Part shown: positions 25,346-33,406 of the stretch, piece by piece
Layout of the letters: each line of letters begins with the position of its first letter
Position numbering within the stretch: position 1 is the first letter of the stretch
DNA from: Methanoregula formicica SMSP
GTDB taxonomy: Archaea; Halobacteriota; Methanomicrobia; Methanomicrobiales; Methanospirillaceae
DNA length: 64,000 nucleotides
Assembly (NCBI RefSeq): GCF_000327485.1
Contig: NC_019943.1
Span: 434,001-498,000 of the forward strand
Direction of reading: 5' to 3'
Notes under the pieces: generated by a model
The model's database searches: none
Seen by the model: the letters and a program-made list of their open reading frames with translations, nothing else
Told to the model about the DNA's origin: nothing
Translations under genes and position numbers: made by a program

Positions 25346-27442
25346 ATGAAGATCATTGTCCAGCCCCAGAAAGGCGACAGTTACAAGCTGCTCTTTTACG
25401 ACGGCAGAAACGTGAGGGGCGCCGGGTACGTCGACCTGCAGGACACCCCCCGCGGCCCCCGGCCCACAAAGTACCGCGTGAAGTGGGGAACGAAAAAGGA
25501 GTACCGGCATACACCCTCAAAGGACCTTGTCGCGAATATGCGCGAGGCGGAAATCCTGCTCGTGAAGCGGGACCACCGGTTCGAACTCTTCCTTTCTGAC
25601 TTCCAGATGAAGTCCGGCATGGTCGATGCCTGCCGGATGTGCCTTCTCGAAGAGAAGTTCACGCAGCTCGATGCCAACAACACCATCCTGTTCGGGAAGA
25701 ACGAGAAGATCTGCATGGACTGCGGCAGGCGCGAACTCCGGCGCGAGGTTGCCCACCTGGGCCGGCTTGGCCGCGACGGGATCAAGCACCTCGAGAGCCT
25801 GCTCATCCAGTTCCGGAACCTGGACCGGGTGCTTGCAACGCTTAACCCCGAGAAGATGACAATGGGAGCGGCGCTCTTCGACAAGCTCGAAGCCCACCCG
25901 GTGATGACCACGGCGCCGCTCAACGAGCTCCCCCTTCCCCGGCAGTTCGTGGACGCATGCGGAGTGAAACAGCTGATGCCGGCCCAGCAGCTTGCCGTCG
26001 AGGCCGGGCTGCTCTATGGAAAGGACCTGCTGGTTGTGGCAGCGACTGCGAGCGGGAAGACGTTCATCGGCGAAATGGCCGGGCTGAAGAACTATCTCGA
26101 AGGCCGGGGCAGAACACTCTTTTTAGTCCCGCTCGTGGCCCTCGCGAACCAGAAGTACGAGCGGTTCACGGAGCGGTACGCGAAGTTTGCGAAGAGCGGG
26201 CTTCTTACCGGTGTGAGCCGGCTGAACCTGCCTGAGACGCGGAAAGTCGGGGACCGGAACCCGCAGGCCCCGATCATCGTCGGGACCTACGAGGGCGTGG
26301 ACAACATGATTCGGCGCGGGGAGAAGATGAAGAACATCGCAACCGTCGTGATCGATGAGGTGCAGATGCTTGAGGACCCCGACCGGGGCCATCGTCTCGA
26401 CGGCATGATCGCCCGGCTGAAGTACCTCTGCCCGCAGGCCCAGTACCTCTACCTCTCGGCAACCATCGGGTCCCCCAAGATCCTGGCAAAGAAGCTGAAC
26501 TGCAAGCTGGTCCAGTACGCGGAACGGCCGGTGGGGCTCGAACGCTACCTCCTCTTTGTTGAGCGCAAGCAGAAGATCCCGACCATCAAGCAGATGACAA
26601 CCGAGGAGTACAAGCGGACGTCCTCGAAGGGCTACCGGGGCCAGACCATCATCTTCACGAATGCGCGGGCCCGGTGCCACACCATCGCTGATGCCCTCGG
26701 GATGCGGGCAGCCGCGTACCATGCCGGCCTGAGCACGCAGGAGCGCCGCGACGTGGAGACCCGGTTCCTGCAGGGCAAACTGATGGCCGTTGTAACGACG
26801 GCGGCGCTCGGTGCCGGTGTCGATTTCCCGGCATCGCAGGTGATCTTCGACGCCCTTGCCATGGGCCGCGACTGGCTCTCCGTGCAGGAATTCAACCAGA
26901 TGGCCGGGCGGGCGGGGCGGCCGGATTTCCATGATCTTGGCCGGGTCGTGATCCTGGCTGAGCCCGGCGGCAGTTACTCCCGCGAGAACCCGTTCACGGA
27001 AGAGGAGGTCGCGATCCGGCTTCTCAAAGGAGAGATGGAAGAGGTTGCTCCCGAGCATGACTTCGAGCAGAGCTCCGAGGAGTACGTGGCGAACGCGGTT
27101 GCCTGCGGGGGCGAGGAGGCCGGCCTCAACCGGATCAACAGCATGATGGTCGGAAGCATGGAACCTGTCCTGCCGGACCTTGTCGCCAACCGGCTTGTCG
27201 AGAAGCATGGTACAAAGCTCGTGATAATGCCGCTTGCCCGGGTCATGGCCGAGCATTTCATCGGCATGGAGCGGCTGCTTGAGATCGTCCGGCTGACAAA
27301 GACCATGGAGGACCCGGTGGAGATCATCGCGGAACTGGAGAGCGGCGGGCTGGAGAAGGAAGTAAAGCCTAATCCCGGCAAGGTGAAGGAGCCAAAACCC
27401 GGGAAGCAGCAGAAGAGGCAGCACGGGCGAAGGCATCGGTAA
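25346..27442 (+). CDS. ASH-Ski2-like superfamily 2 RNA helicase with N-terminal zinc finger
   Basis: A 698-residue protein. An N-terminal domain is followed by a Cys4 zinc finger (C96/C99 in CRMC, C123/C126 in CMDC). The helicase core has ATASGKT at about 233-239 (motif I), DEVQ at 337-340 (II), SAT at 371-373 (III), TTAALGAGVDFPA (V) and QMAGRAGR at 518-525 (VI). The C-terminal tail is basic. The zinc finger before a Ski2-type core matches the archaea-specific ASH-Ski2 group, which in Thermococcales associates with the exonuclease aRNase J. An aRNase J gene is also in this window at 60969. A DNA-repair Hel308-type role is less likely because Hel308 lacks this finger. Confidence 0.85.
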   Translation: MKIIVQPQKGDSYKLLFYDGRNVRGAGYVDLQDTPRGPRPTKYRVKWGTKKEYRHTPSKDLVANMREAEILLVKRDHRFELFLSDFQMKSGMVDACRMCLLEEKFTQLDANNTILFGKNEKICMDCGRRELRREVAHLGRLGRDGIKHLESLLIQFRNLDRVLATLNPEKMTMGAALFDKLEAHPVMTTAPLNELPLPRQFVDACGVKQLMPAQQLAVEAGLLYGKDLLVVAATASGKTFIGEMAGLKNYLEGRGRTLFLVPLVALANQKYERFTERYAKFAKSGLLTGVSRLNLPETRKVGDRNPQAPIIVGTYEGVDNMIRRGEKMKNIATVVIDEVQMLEDPDRGHRLDGMIARLKYLCPQAQYLYLSATIGSPKILAKKLNCKLVQYAERPVGLERYLLFVERKQKIPTIKQMTTEEYKRTSSKGYRGQTIIFTNARARCHTIADALGMRAAAYHAGLSTQERRDVETRFLQGKLMAVVTTAALGAGVDFPASQVIFDALAMGRDWLSVQEFNQMAGRAGRPDFHDLGRVVILAEPGGSYSRENPFTEEEVAIRLLKGEMEEVAPEHDFEQSSEEYVANAVACGGEEAGLNRINSMMVGSMEPVLPDLVANRLVEKHGTKLVIMPLARVMAEHFIGMERLLEIVRLTKTMEDPVEIIAELESGGLEKEVKPNPGKVKEPKPGKQQKRQHGRRHR

Positions 27443-27523
27443 CGAAGACCGGAATTCCGGAACGGAAGCGCCCGTTCCGGCGATCAATCAGCATTATATG
27501 GTTGGCCTGCCCAATGGTTTTCC

Positions 27524-27730
27524 ATGACAACCCCCAAGGAGGAAGAGCCTGCGATCCAGGAGGACATTAAATACCTCACCCGCACCCTGACTCCGGACAA
27601 CCTTGATGCGAACGTCATGTTTGCAAAGGAACGGGGCATCCGGTCCTGCACCCCGCCGTTCGATGCGCAGAAGAGCGGTCCTGGTGTCCGCGAGCGGCTG
27701 AAAAGGGTCCAGCCGCCACAGGAAGACTAA
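27524..27730 (+). CDS. Small highly charged protein of unknown function
   Basis: A 68-residue protein, hydrophilic throughout, with no cysteine pair, signal peptide or membrane segment; its single Cys is in RSCTPPFD. ORF quality is supported by a TATA-like attatatgg at 27491-27499 about 25 bases before the ATG, and by codon use like its neighbours. The middle stretch YLTRTLTPDNLDANVMFAKERG has the look of a conserved core between variable ends. It lies in an 300-base gap between the helicase and a convergent methyltransferase-like gene. I do not recognise a family. Confidence 0.6.
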   Translation: MTTPKEEEPAIQEDIKYLTRTLTPDNLDANVMFAKERGIRSCTPPFDAQKSGPGVRERLKRVQPPQED

Positions 27731-27738
27731 AACAAGTC

Positions 27739-28575
27739 TTATGCTTTTTTCGAACGGCACACCCAGATATCGTAGATCGGGTCGGCCGGGTTCTCGCTGA
27801 TCTCAACCGTCCTTCCCATGCCTTCGCCCCAGTCCCGGATTAACCGTGCCTCGGGCTCTGTTCCCACCGTGATGAGCGTCTCTTCCGTTACCGCGAAGAG
27901 TTCGGAGACGATCTGCTGCCACATCTCCTGCGAGAATGAGTTGATCTCGCCCATCATGATCCCGATTCCCCTGGGTACGGGCGCGGTGTACTGCGATACC
28001 TTCATGGCATCGATCCACATCGTCTCATCCGGCAGGAGCCGCCCGGTCGAGAGGCCGAGCGAGAGGAGCGCCGGGTCGTTGTCGAACGAGAGGGGCATGT
28101 AGCCAAGGTCACGGAGCACGAGTGAGCCGACACCGGATCCGCAACAGGCATCGATGCAGGTTGTGCCGTTCCCCCGCCCCCAGGTCTTTTCGACCAGATC
28201 TTTGAGGATGCCCCGCCGGTTGGGGTTGAGGTCCTCGATTGTCGGGGATACTTCTGCCCGGAGGGCAAGGCTGTAGTATTCCCTGACAGCCGCCGCCCAG
28301 GCGGCCCGGTCCTCCTGGTAGATTCCCCCGTTTACGTTCTCGAACTTCTCGATCAGGAGGGCTGTCGGGTTCCGGAAGAGGAACGACCCGGTGACCCAGC
28401 AGTTGCCGTTCTTAAACGCAAGGGCGAGGGGCTCCTCCTGTTCATCAAGCAGGAGCCGGCCCTCGTCACCCCCCGCAAGGGTCAGGGTATCATTATACCG
28501 TGGATCGGGAAGGACCGAGAACTGCGGCTCGACAAACACGACCTCGTCAACTCCCAGGATCTCCGCTGCCATCAT
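27739..28575 (-). CDS. Class I methyltransferase-like protein, methanogen-specific
   Basis: A 278-residue protein. The C-terminal half has TTCIDACCGSGVGSLVLRDLG, a clear SAM-binding loop (D-x-C-C-G-S-G), followed by an acidic strand end (LSFDNDPALLSLG) and a possible catalytic strand (GIMMGEINSF). The N-terminal 100 residues (FVEPQFSVLPDPRYNDTL) are unfamiliar. Specificity is unknown; the C-C-G-S-G variant resembles RNA methyltransferases, but that is weak. GGGGTGAC lies six bases before the ATG at 28575. It is only 3 bases from the stop of the preceding beta-helix gene, so the two are probably co-transcribed. Confidence 0.65.
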   Translation of the reverse strand: MMAAEILGVDEVVFVEPQFSVLPDPRYNDTLTLAGGDEGRLLLDEQEEPLALAFKNGNCWVTGSFLFRNPTALLIEKFENVNGGIYQEDRAAWAAAVREYYSLALRAEVSPTIEDLNPNRRGILKDLVEKTWGRGNGTTCIDACCGSGVGSLVLRDLGYMPLSFDNDPALLSLGLSTGRLLPDETMWIDAMKVSQYTAPVPRGIGIMMGEINSFSQEMWQQIVSELFAVTEETLITVGTEPEARLIRDWGEGMGRTVEISENPADPIYDIWVCRSKKA

Positions 28576-28578
28576 TCT

Positions 28579-29427
28579 TTAGTCACCCCGCTCGATCCGC
28601 ATCCCGTGCGGTGCTTCGATGGTCCCGTCAATCTTCGCGTCCTCGTGAAGCACCAGCGACTTCGCCCTGACATCGCCAAGGATGTGGGCCCCCCGCTTCA
28701 CGAACACGGTCGAGCCGCTCTCCACGTTTCCGTGGACGGTGACGCCGCTGACCACCGTGATCCGGTTCTTTGCCCGGAGGCTGCCGAAGATGACCGTATC
28801 CTGCTGGACATCGATGGAGCCCGCCCGGATGTTGCCGTGGAGCCGGCACCCTTTCCCGATCTTCATGGTCGAGGGAACAGAGAAGACCTTCATGTTCAGC
28901 TTTGACCGGGCGGGGATCATGAGCGGAACCTCCCGTGTCTCTTCCTCGTCATCCGAGAAGAGGTCATCGAGGATCCGGTCGAGTTCCTTCTCGTTCTCGA
29001 TATGGAGGAGGGTCATCAAGTAAATGATGATGAACATGTAGACCGGCATCGGGTTCCGTATTGCGATGTCGCCTTTTGCTGAGAATCCGTCCACGATCTC
29101 GACCTTCTCGCCGATGTCGAGCGCCCCGTTCACCTCCAGCTTCCCGAAGATCTTCACGCCCTCGCCGATATAGGCGTCCCGTTTTGCGATAACATCGTTT
29201 CCGATCTCGCACCAGTTCCCGATCCGCGTGTCCCGGGCCGCCCAGACGTACTCGCGGATTTTCGAGGATTCGCCCACGAAGACATCGTTGCCCCGGAGCC
29301 CGTAGTCGATCTGGCAGGACTCCCCGACCACGATGTCGCGCGCGGTCTTGAGGCTGTGCTCCTGCAGCTCCGTCCCGTCGGGAAGGAGGCAGTGACGGTG
29401 CCAGTCTTGTGCGGATCGTTCTTTCAT
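28579..29427 (-). CDS. Bactofilin-like left-handed beta-helix protein with an acidic insert
   Basis: A 282-residue protein built from short repeating strands with I/V-x-G-D/E patterns: VVGESCQIDYGLRGNDVFVGE at the start and RLHGNIRAGSIDVQQDTVIFG, GVTVHGNVESGSTVFVKRGAHILGDV towards the end. This is the pattern of polymer-forming cytoskeletal proteins (bactofilins) and hexapeptide beta-helices. Two helix blocks (about 28-120 and 185-280) flank a hydrophobic stretch (MPVYMFIIIYLMTLLHI, about 124-140) and a very acidic segment (LDDLFSDDEEETREV). The hydrophobic stretch may anchor it to the membrane. It is 18 bases upstream of apgM's stop on the same strand. Function is inferred from fold only. 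Confidence 0.7.
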   Translation of the reverse strand: MKERSAQDWHRHCLLPDGTELQEHSLKTARDIVVGESCQIDYGLRGNDVFVGESSKIREYVWAARDTRIGNWCEIGNDVIAKRDAYIGEGVKIFGKLEVNGALDIGEKVEIVDGFSAKGDIAIRNPMPVYMFIIIYLMTLLHIENEKELDRILDDLFSDDEEETREVPLMIPARSKLNMKVFSVPSTMKIGKGCRLHGNIRAGSIDVQQDTVIFGSLRAKNRITVVSGVTVHGNVESGSTVFVKRGAHILGDVRAKSLVLHEDAKIDGTIEAPHGMRIERGD

Positions 29428-29445
29428 GGGTCTCCGGGAGGGGGA

Positions 29446-30681
29446 TTATGCCCCGAACTTGTGCGATTTGTTGACGAGGTCAAGGGCTATCGGCAAAAGG
29501 TCGACTCCCCGGATCCGGCCAAGGCCGCCCTTTGCGCAGGAGAATTCATCGTACCGGACAATATCGTCCATCCGTACGCCCTCGCCCCGGATCAAAACAG
29601 GGACCGGGTCGGCGGAGTGGTCCTTGATGCAGACCGGTGTCGAGTGGTCTCCCGTGATAATGATGATGGTGTCCTGCAGGCCCAGCAGGGGTTCGAGCAG
29701 CGGGTCGATCTTTTCAATGAAGGCCTTCTTCTGGTCGGCAAGGCCGTCATGGCCGGACTCATCGGCGCCCTTGATGTTCATTAAGACGAAGTCCTTTGTC
29801 TCAAGCTCCCTGATCGCCGCTGCAACCTTCCCGCTGATGTTGCTGTTCTGCGAGCCGGTTATCCCGGGAACCTCAACGTGAGGGAGGCCGACCGCTTTCC
29901 CGATCCCGGTGATGAGGCTTGCCGCCGAGATGACCGATCCCGACAGTTCGTATTTTTTCTGGAAGGGCTCGAAGTCCCCCATCTCCCCGGCTCCCCGCAT
30001 CAGGACGATGTTAGCGGGGGCGAGGTCCTGTTCTACCCGCGCCTGGTTGATGGGGTGGTCAAAAAGGATCTTCGTGGACTGTTTCACGAACTCGTTGCAG
30101 ACCGCTGCCGTCTTGTCCTCTTTCTCTCCCGTACGGAGTACCTTTACGGTGAGCGGGGCAACCCCCTCTTTCTTCGGGTCGTTGGAGGAGACGCAGTGGC
30201 TTAATCCCTCGCCCTCAAGAGCCAGGGCTGCCCGGTGCCCCGCCCCGGACCGGAAAATGAACTCAACGCCGAACTTCGAGAGATCGACGCCTTCCTGGAT
30301 GGCTTTACTCAGCGCTTCCGTGTCGTGGATACGCCCCGCACGGCGGTCAATGACCTTCCCTTCGGGAGAAAGGGTCGCGTAATTGCACCGGAACCCGATC
30401 ATGCCGGCCTTCATGTCGATGCCGGTGCCAACGCATTCGAGTGGTCCCCGGCCAGTGTAATACTTGTACGGATCATAGCCGAGGAGGGCAAGGTGGGCGG
30501 TGTCGGAGCCCGGGCGGATGCCGGGAGCGATCGTGTCCATGACCCCGCAGATCCCTTCGGCAGCGAGCTTGTCGAGAACGGGTTTCCTTGCCGCGGAGAG
30601 TGGTGTTCCGCCCCGGAGCGCCGGGCAGGGACGGTCAGAGATGCCGTCAAGGACGATGAAGAGAATTTTCTTTGCGGTCAT
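29446..30681 (-). CDS. apgM: 2,3-bisphosphoglycerate-independent phosphoglycerate mutase, archaeal type
   Basis: Interconverts 2- and 3-phosphoglycerate in glycolysis/gluconeogenesis; enolase, the next enzyme, is also in this window. The alkaline-phosphatase-superfamily metal sites are visible: FIVLDGISDRP at the N-terminus, the nucleophile region GSDTAHLALLGYDP, and TGDHSTPVCIKDHSADPVPV near the C-terminus. The length of 411 residues fits the archaeal (ApgM) branch, which is shorter than the bacterial iPGM. The frame is open from 30756, but the ATG at 30681 begins MTAKKILFIVLDG, the proper start. A TATTACCCC promoter element is on the minus strand at 30705-30713. Confidence 0.95.
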   Translation of the reverse strand: MTAKKILFIVLDGISDRPCPALRGGTPLSAARKPVLDKLAAEGICGVMDTIAPGIRPGSDTAHLALLGYDPYKYYTGRGPLECVGTGIDMKAGMIGFRCNYATLSPEGKVIDRRAGRIHDTEALSKAIQEGVDLSKFGVEFIFRSGAGHRAALALEGEGLSHCVSSNDPKKEGVAPLTVKVLRTGEKEDKTAAVCNEFVKQSTKILFDHPINQARVEQDLAPANIVLMRGAGEMGDFEPFQKKYELSGSVISAASLITGIGKAVGLPHVEVPGITGSQNSNISGKVAAAIRELETKDFVLMNIKGADESGHDGLADQKKAFIEKIDPLLEPLLGLQDTIIIITGDHSTPVCIKDHSADPVPVLIRGEGVRMDDIVRYDEFSCAKGGLGRIRGVDLLPIALDLVNKSHKFGA

Positions 30682-30704
30682 TCTTGTGCAATGGTTGGGC
30701 GGGA

Positions 30705-30713
30705 GGGGTAATA
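30705..30713 (-). promoter_or_regulatory. TATTACCCC promoter element of apgM
   Basis: Reads TATTACCCC on the minus strand, followed by TCCCGCCC, and lies 23 bases upstream of the apgM ATG. A TATA box at this position would place transcription start very close to the start codon. The same nonamer lies before rps15, the membrane protein gene at 46888 and tRNA-Ser. Confidence 0.55.
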
Positions 30714-30854
30714 TGGTTTCTTCCCTCTGGAAGAATATCCTGACGCCATCCGCCAAAAATTTTCAATCGTCCCCGGGACCCTGCTTGTTTTTTCAGCGGC
30801 TCCCGGTTGATCGGCCGGCTCCCTCACTACAGACACGCAGAAAAATTGTATGTT

Positions 30855-30932
30855 GTTCAATAGTTTTGTAAGTTCAATACCCTGCGATCGCCTCGTTACC
30901 TGACACCATGTTATTGCGATTGAACATGTTCA
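30855..30932. repeat. GTTCAATA direct repeats and a 12-bp palindrome
   Basis: GTTCAATA occurs at 30855-30862 and 30872-30879 (period 17). ATTGAACATGTTCA at 30919-30932 includes the perfect palindrome TGAACATGTTCA. The half-site resembles the GTTCAAT arms of the TetR operator at 50414. They lie between the MFS stop and apgM. Confidence 0.6.
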
Positions 30933-31002
30933 GGCAGGGTGTGGCCCGTATCCCCGGTCACACCGGTATACGGTACAGCATGTCTGGAACGGATCAGGCC
31001 GA

Positions 31003-32418
31003 TCATTCCGCGTCCGGCACGATGGCCGAGAGGATGACCGCGATGACCGCAAGGACGAGCCCGGCTCCTACGGCAACCTGGAACCCGTACACGAGTGTTG
31101 CGCAACTGATACTGGCAAAGTCCACAACGGCTCCGGCTTCCCTTGTGGCGAGCGTGAAGATCGCAGCATAGGATGCCGTCCCGAGCATGCCGGCGAAATA
31201 GACGATGGTCATCACGATGGAGGACGCGGTACTCTCCTCGCCCCTGGGTGCCTTCTCGATGATCCTGGTTGACGCAGGCGCGGAACCGATCCCGAATGCA
31301 AGCCCCATCAGGATGAAGCCGAAAAGGAGCGGCACGATGCCGTATTCGGGGGAGACGACCGTGAAATACGCGCTGTACACGGCAACAATGGCACAGGCGA
31401 TGATGGCGAACGGCCGGCGGCGGCCGGTCTTGTCCGACCATCTCCCGAACGGGACACTGGTGATGGCGATGACGGCCGGGGGGACCAGCAGGAGGAGACC
31501 GCAGGTCATGAGGTCGAACTGCATGCCGCTTGTGAGATAGAACGGCAGCAGGTACAGGATGCCCGTGAAGACGATGTTGATCAGCAGGAACGCCACAAGG
31601 ACCGCCGAGAACTGCCAGGATGTAAAGATCCGGATGTTCAGGAACGGGTCCTTTGTTGTCAGCTGCCGGGCAACGAACAGGGCCGTGCAGACCAGGGAGA
31701 GGATCACGTAGGTGAGGATCCCCGAATCCGCTGCACTCCGGGCAGGCAGTTCCTCAAGGGTGAAGACCCAGAAGACCATGCTGGCAAAGAGCAGGATGGC
31801 GCCCAAGTAATCGAACGATGCCGCGCCACGTCCCCGGTCCTCTTCATCGGCCGGAATCACCCGTGACGCAAAGAGGACGCCCACGATCCCGATAGGGATG
31901 TTGATTAAGAAGATCCAGTGCCACGAGAGGTACTGGGTGATCACCCCGCCGATTGCCGGTCCGACAGCAAACCCGATCGAAGCGGCTGCGGCGATAACCC
32001 CGAATGCAGTCCCGAGCATATCCTTTGGGAGGTAGCGGATGCAGAGCAGCGGGGCCACAGCAGCGATCATCGCAGCTCCTGTACCCTGCAGGGCCCGTGC
32101 GCCAAGCAGGACCTCAAGCGACGGGGCAACCCCGCAGACTGCCGAACCGATCGTGAAGACCGCAAACCCGGCAAGGAAGAGAAATTTCGCACGTCCCTGG
32201 TCTGCGATCTTCCCGAAGACCAGGAGGAGCCCTGCCATCATCAGCAGGTAGGTGATGATAACCCATGCAATCGTCCCGGTGTCTGTACTGAAGTATGAGG
32301 CCATGGATGGCAGAGCCACGTTGACGATTGCACCATCGACCCCGTCCATGACTACGCCCAGAGCCATCGCTCCGAGCAGCAGTTTCTGGCGGAACGGATC
32401 GGTGATGACGGAAGACAT
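31003..32418 (-). CDS. MFS multidrug efflux transporter, DHA2 (EmrB/QacA) type
   Basis: A 471-residue protein with about 14 hydrophobic segments, the DHA2 count. Family motifs are ALGVVMDGVDGAIVNVALPSM (motif D1, TM1), GKIADQGRAKFLFLAGFAVF (motif A-like between TM2 and TM3) and GRALQGTGAAMIAAVAPLL (motif B), then GPAIGGVITQYLSWHWIFLINIP (motif C). It should export drugs or other amphiphiles by proton antiport. The frame is open from 32481, but the ATG at 32418 starts the short N-terminus MSSVITDPFRQK, and a TATA-like tatttatc lies about 30 bases before it. Convergent-free minus-strand gene between apgM and rps3ae. Confidence 0.88.
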   Translation of the reverse strand: MSSVITDPFRQKLLLGAMALGVVMDGVDGAIVNVALPSMASYFSTDTGTIAWVIITYLLMMAGLLLVFGKIADQGRAKFLFLAGFAVFTIGSAVCGVAPSLEVLLGARALQGTGAAMIAAVAPLLCIRYLPKDMLGTAFGVIAAAASIGFAVGPAIGGVITQYLSWHWIFLINIPIGIVGVLFASRVIPADEEDRGRGAASFDYLGAILLFASMVFWVFTLEELPARSAADSGILTYVILSLVCTALFVARQLTTKDPFLNIRIFTSWQFSAVLVAFLLINIVFTGILYLLPFYLTSGMQFDLMTCGLLLLVPPAVIAITSVPFGRWSDKTGRRRPFAIIACAIVAVYSAYFTVVSPEYGIVPLLFGFILMGLAFGIGSAPASTRIIEKAPRGEESTASSIVMTIVYFAGMLGTASYAAIFTLATREAGAVVDFASISCATLVYGFQVAVGAGLVLAVIAVILSAIVPDAE

Positions 32419-32445
32419 GAAGCAGGAAGTTCGTTTGAAAGATGA

Positions 32446-32462
32446 TAAATATCTAGTATTTA
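32446..32462. promoter_or_regulatory. Palindrome over the probable TATA box of the MFS efflux gene
   Basis: TAAATATCTAGTATTTA has perfect 6-base arms (TAAATA/TATTTA) around a 5-base centre. It is centred about 36 bases upstream of the MFS ATG at 32418 and overlaps its likely TATA box, so a repressor bound here would block transcription. Confidence 0.45.
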
Positions 32463-32562
32463 CACCCGCCCGGGCCGGCATTTGTCAGGAATGAGACACC
32501 GTTCTTCGACCCAGCGAGCCCTTAACGTATCCGACCTTGTATTCCAGAAAAAGAGAATAATA

Positions 32563-33168
32563 TTATGAGGTGTCGACCGGCGCTGCGACCGGTTCGACCT
32601 TGGACTTGATTACCTCAACCCGGCGGGTTGGGTAGATGGTCTTGACGGCCTTGAAGAGGTCGCGGGAGATCTCACCCGAGACGATGCCGTTCAAGAGGGT
32701 GGTCAGGTCCCATGCGCCTGCCTGTGCGGCAATACCCTTCATGATCTCACCGCGGATCGCGTGCTCCTGCGAGAGGTTGGCACGGGCGAACGTGTACGTG
32801 CAGACCGTGAGGCGGACCTTCTTGCCTTCCTTTGTGGTGATCGGCACGATGGTGTCGATGCGGGAGCTCCGGCGCTTGACGAGCGAGCGGAGGTAGTCCC
32901 GGGTCACTTCGTGGCCCACGAACTCGGTGTATGCCGAGTCGCCGGTCACGGTGTTGATCTTGAAGCTCATCTTCATGTGCTGCTTGGCGTAGTCGTTTGT
33001 GATCTCGCCGAGCGTTGCGTGCATGATGCGGCCGACAACGCTGTCAGCATCGTTAGCAATGGTGTCGCCGATGTACGCCTTGCCGAGGTTGTCGGGGGTG
33101 TGCACCTTGAACCAGCTCTTGGCCTTCCAGCCTTCAACTCTTCTTCCTACCTGTTTCTTCTTTGCCAT
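32563..33168 (-). CDS. rps3ae: 30S ribosomal protein S3Ae (eS1)
   Basis: A 201-residue eS1 family protein of the archaeal/eukaryotic small subunit. It opens MAKKKQVGRRVEGWKAKSWF, and includes VHTPDNLGKAYIGDTIAND and KMSFKINTVTGDSAYTEFVGHE, the well-conserved eS1 core. It sits near the mRNA exit region on the platform. GGTGAT precedes the ATG and only 4 bases separate it from pcc1, so it is the last gene of the rps15-recJ-pcc1 operon. The acidic/valine tail AAPVDTS is ordinary. Confidence 0.96.
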   Translation of the reverse strand: MAKKKQVGRRVEGWKAKSWFKVHTPDNLGKAYIGDTIANDADSVVGRIMHATLGEITNDYAKQHMKMSFKINTVTGDSAYTEFVGHEVTRDYLRSLVKRRSSRIDTIVPITTKEGKKVRLTVCTYTFARANLSQEHAIRGEIMKGIAAQAGAWDLTTLLNGIVSGEISRDLFKAVKTIYPTRRVEVIKSKVEPVAAPVDTS

Positions 33169-33172
33169 AATA

Positions 33173-33406
33173 TCACCTGTCGGTTTTCGCGGTGAGAGAA
33201 CATGCGTCCTCCGCCACTGCCAGGTTCATCAGATAATCGTCCACCGATGCAATGACCGAACGGAGTTGTCTGCCCGTGATCGTGGTCACGACCCGGCCCC
33301 CCTCCGCCCGTGTCTCCATGCTGCGTAAGTTGTCGGGCGTGAGCGCCGCAGCAACGCAGGCTGCATTGTCGTGCAGGGTCGTTATTGTCCCTTCGGCGTG
33401 CATCAT
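33173..33406 (-). CDS. pcc1: KEOPS complex subunit Pcc1
   Basis: A 77-residue protein. The pattern CVAAALTPDNLRSMETRAEGGRVVTTITG and LRSVIASVDDYLMNLAVAEDAC matches the Pcc1 fold: S-x-x-PDN, two strands and the C-terminal dimerisation helix. Pcc1 is the dimerisation subunit of the KEOPS complex that makes t6A on tRNAs reading ANN codons. It is short (about the usual 80). The start ATG overlaps the stop of the RecJ-like gene (ATGA at 33403-33406). The gene order rps15, recJ-like, pcc1, rps3ae is familiar from archaea. Confidence 0.85.
   Translation of the reverse strand: MMHAEGTITTLHDNAACVAAALTPDNLRSMETRAEGGRVVTTITGRQLRSVIASVDDYLMNLAVAEDACSLTAKTDR

Larger units (their letters stand above)
30682..31002. 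other. 321-base intergenic region upstream of apgM
   Basis: No gene seen. Its apgM-proximal end holds the promoter (30705-30713). The middle carries two GTTCAATA copies 17 bases apart (30855-30862, 30872-30879), and near 30921-30932 lies the perfect palindrome TGAACATGTTCA. The end next to the MFS gene has GGTGTG...CACACC arms (about 30939-30965) that could form a hairpin terminator for the minus-strand MFS gene. Confidence 0.5.

Noticed and set aside
26123-27487. A 454-codon minus-strand frame opposite the ASH-Ski2-like helicase
   Set aside because: It is a mirror of the helicase codons, with repetitive Leu/Arg/His content and no motifs. The plus-strand helicase is certain.
30926-30937. A shared 12- to 13-base word catgttcaggcag upstream of apgM and near 35208 upstream of rps15
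   Set aside because: A 13-base match between two places in 64 kb is expected many times by chance, and it is not at a fixed distance from either start.
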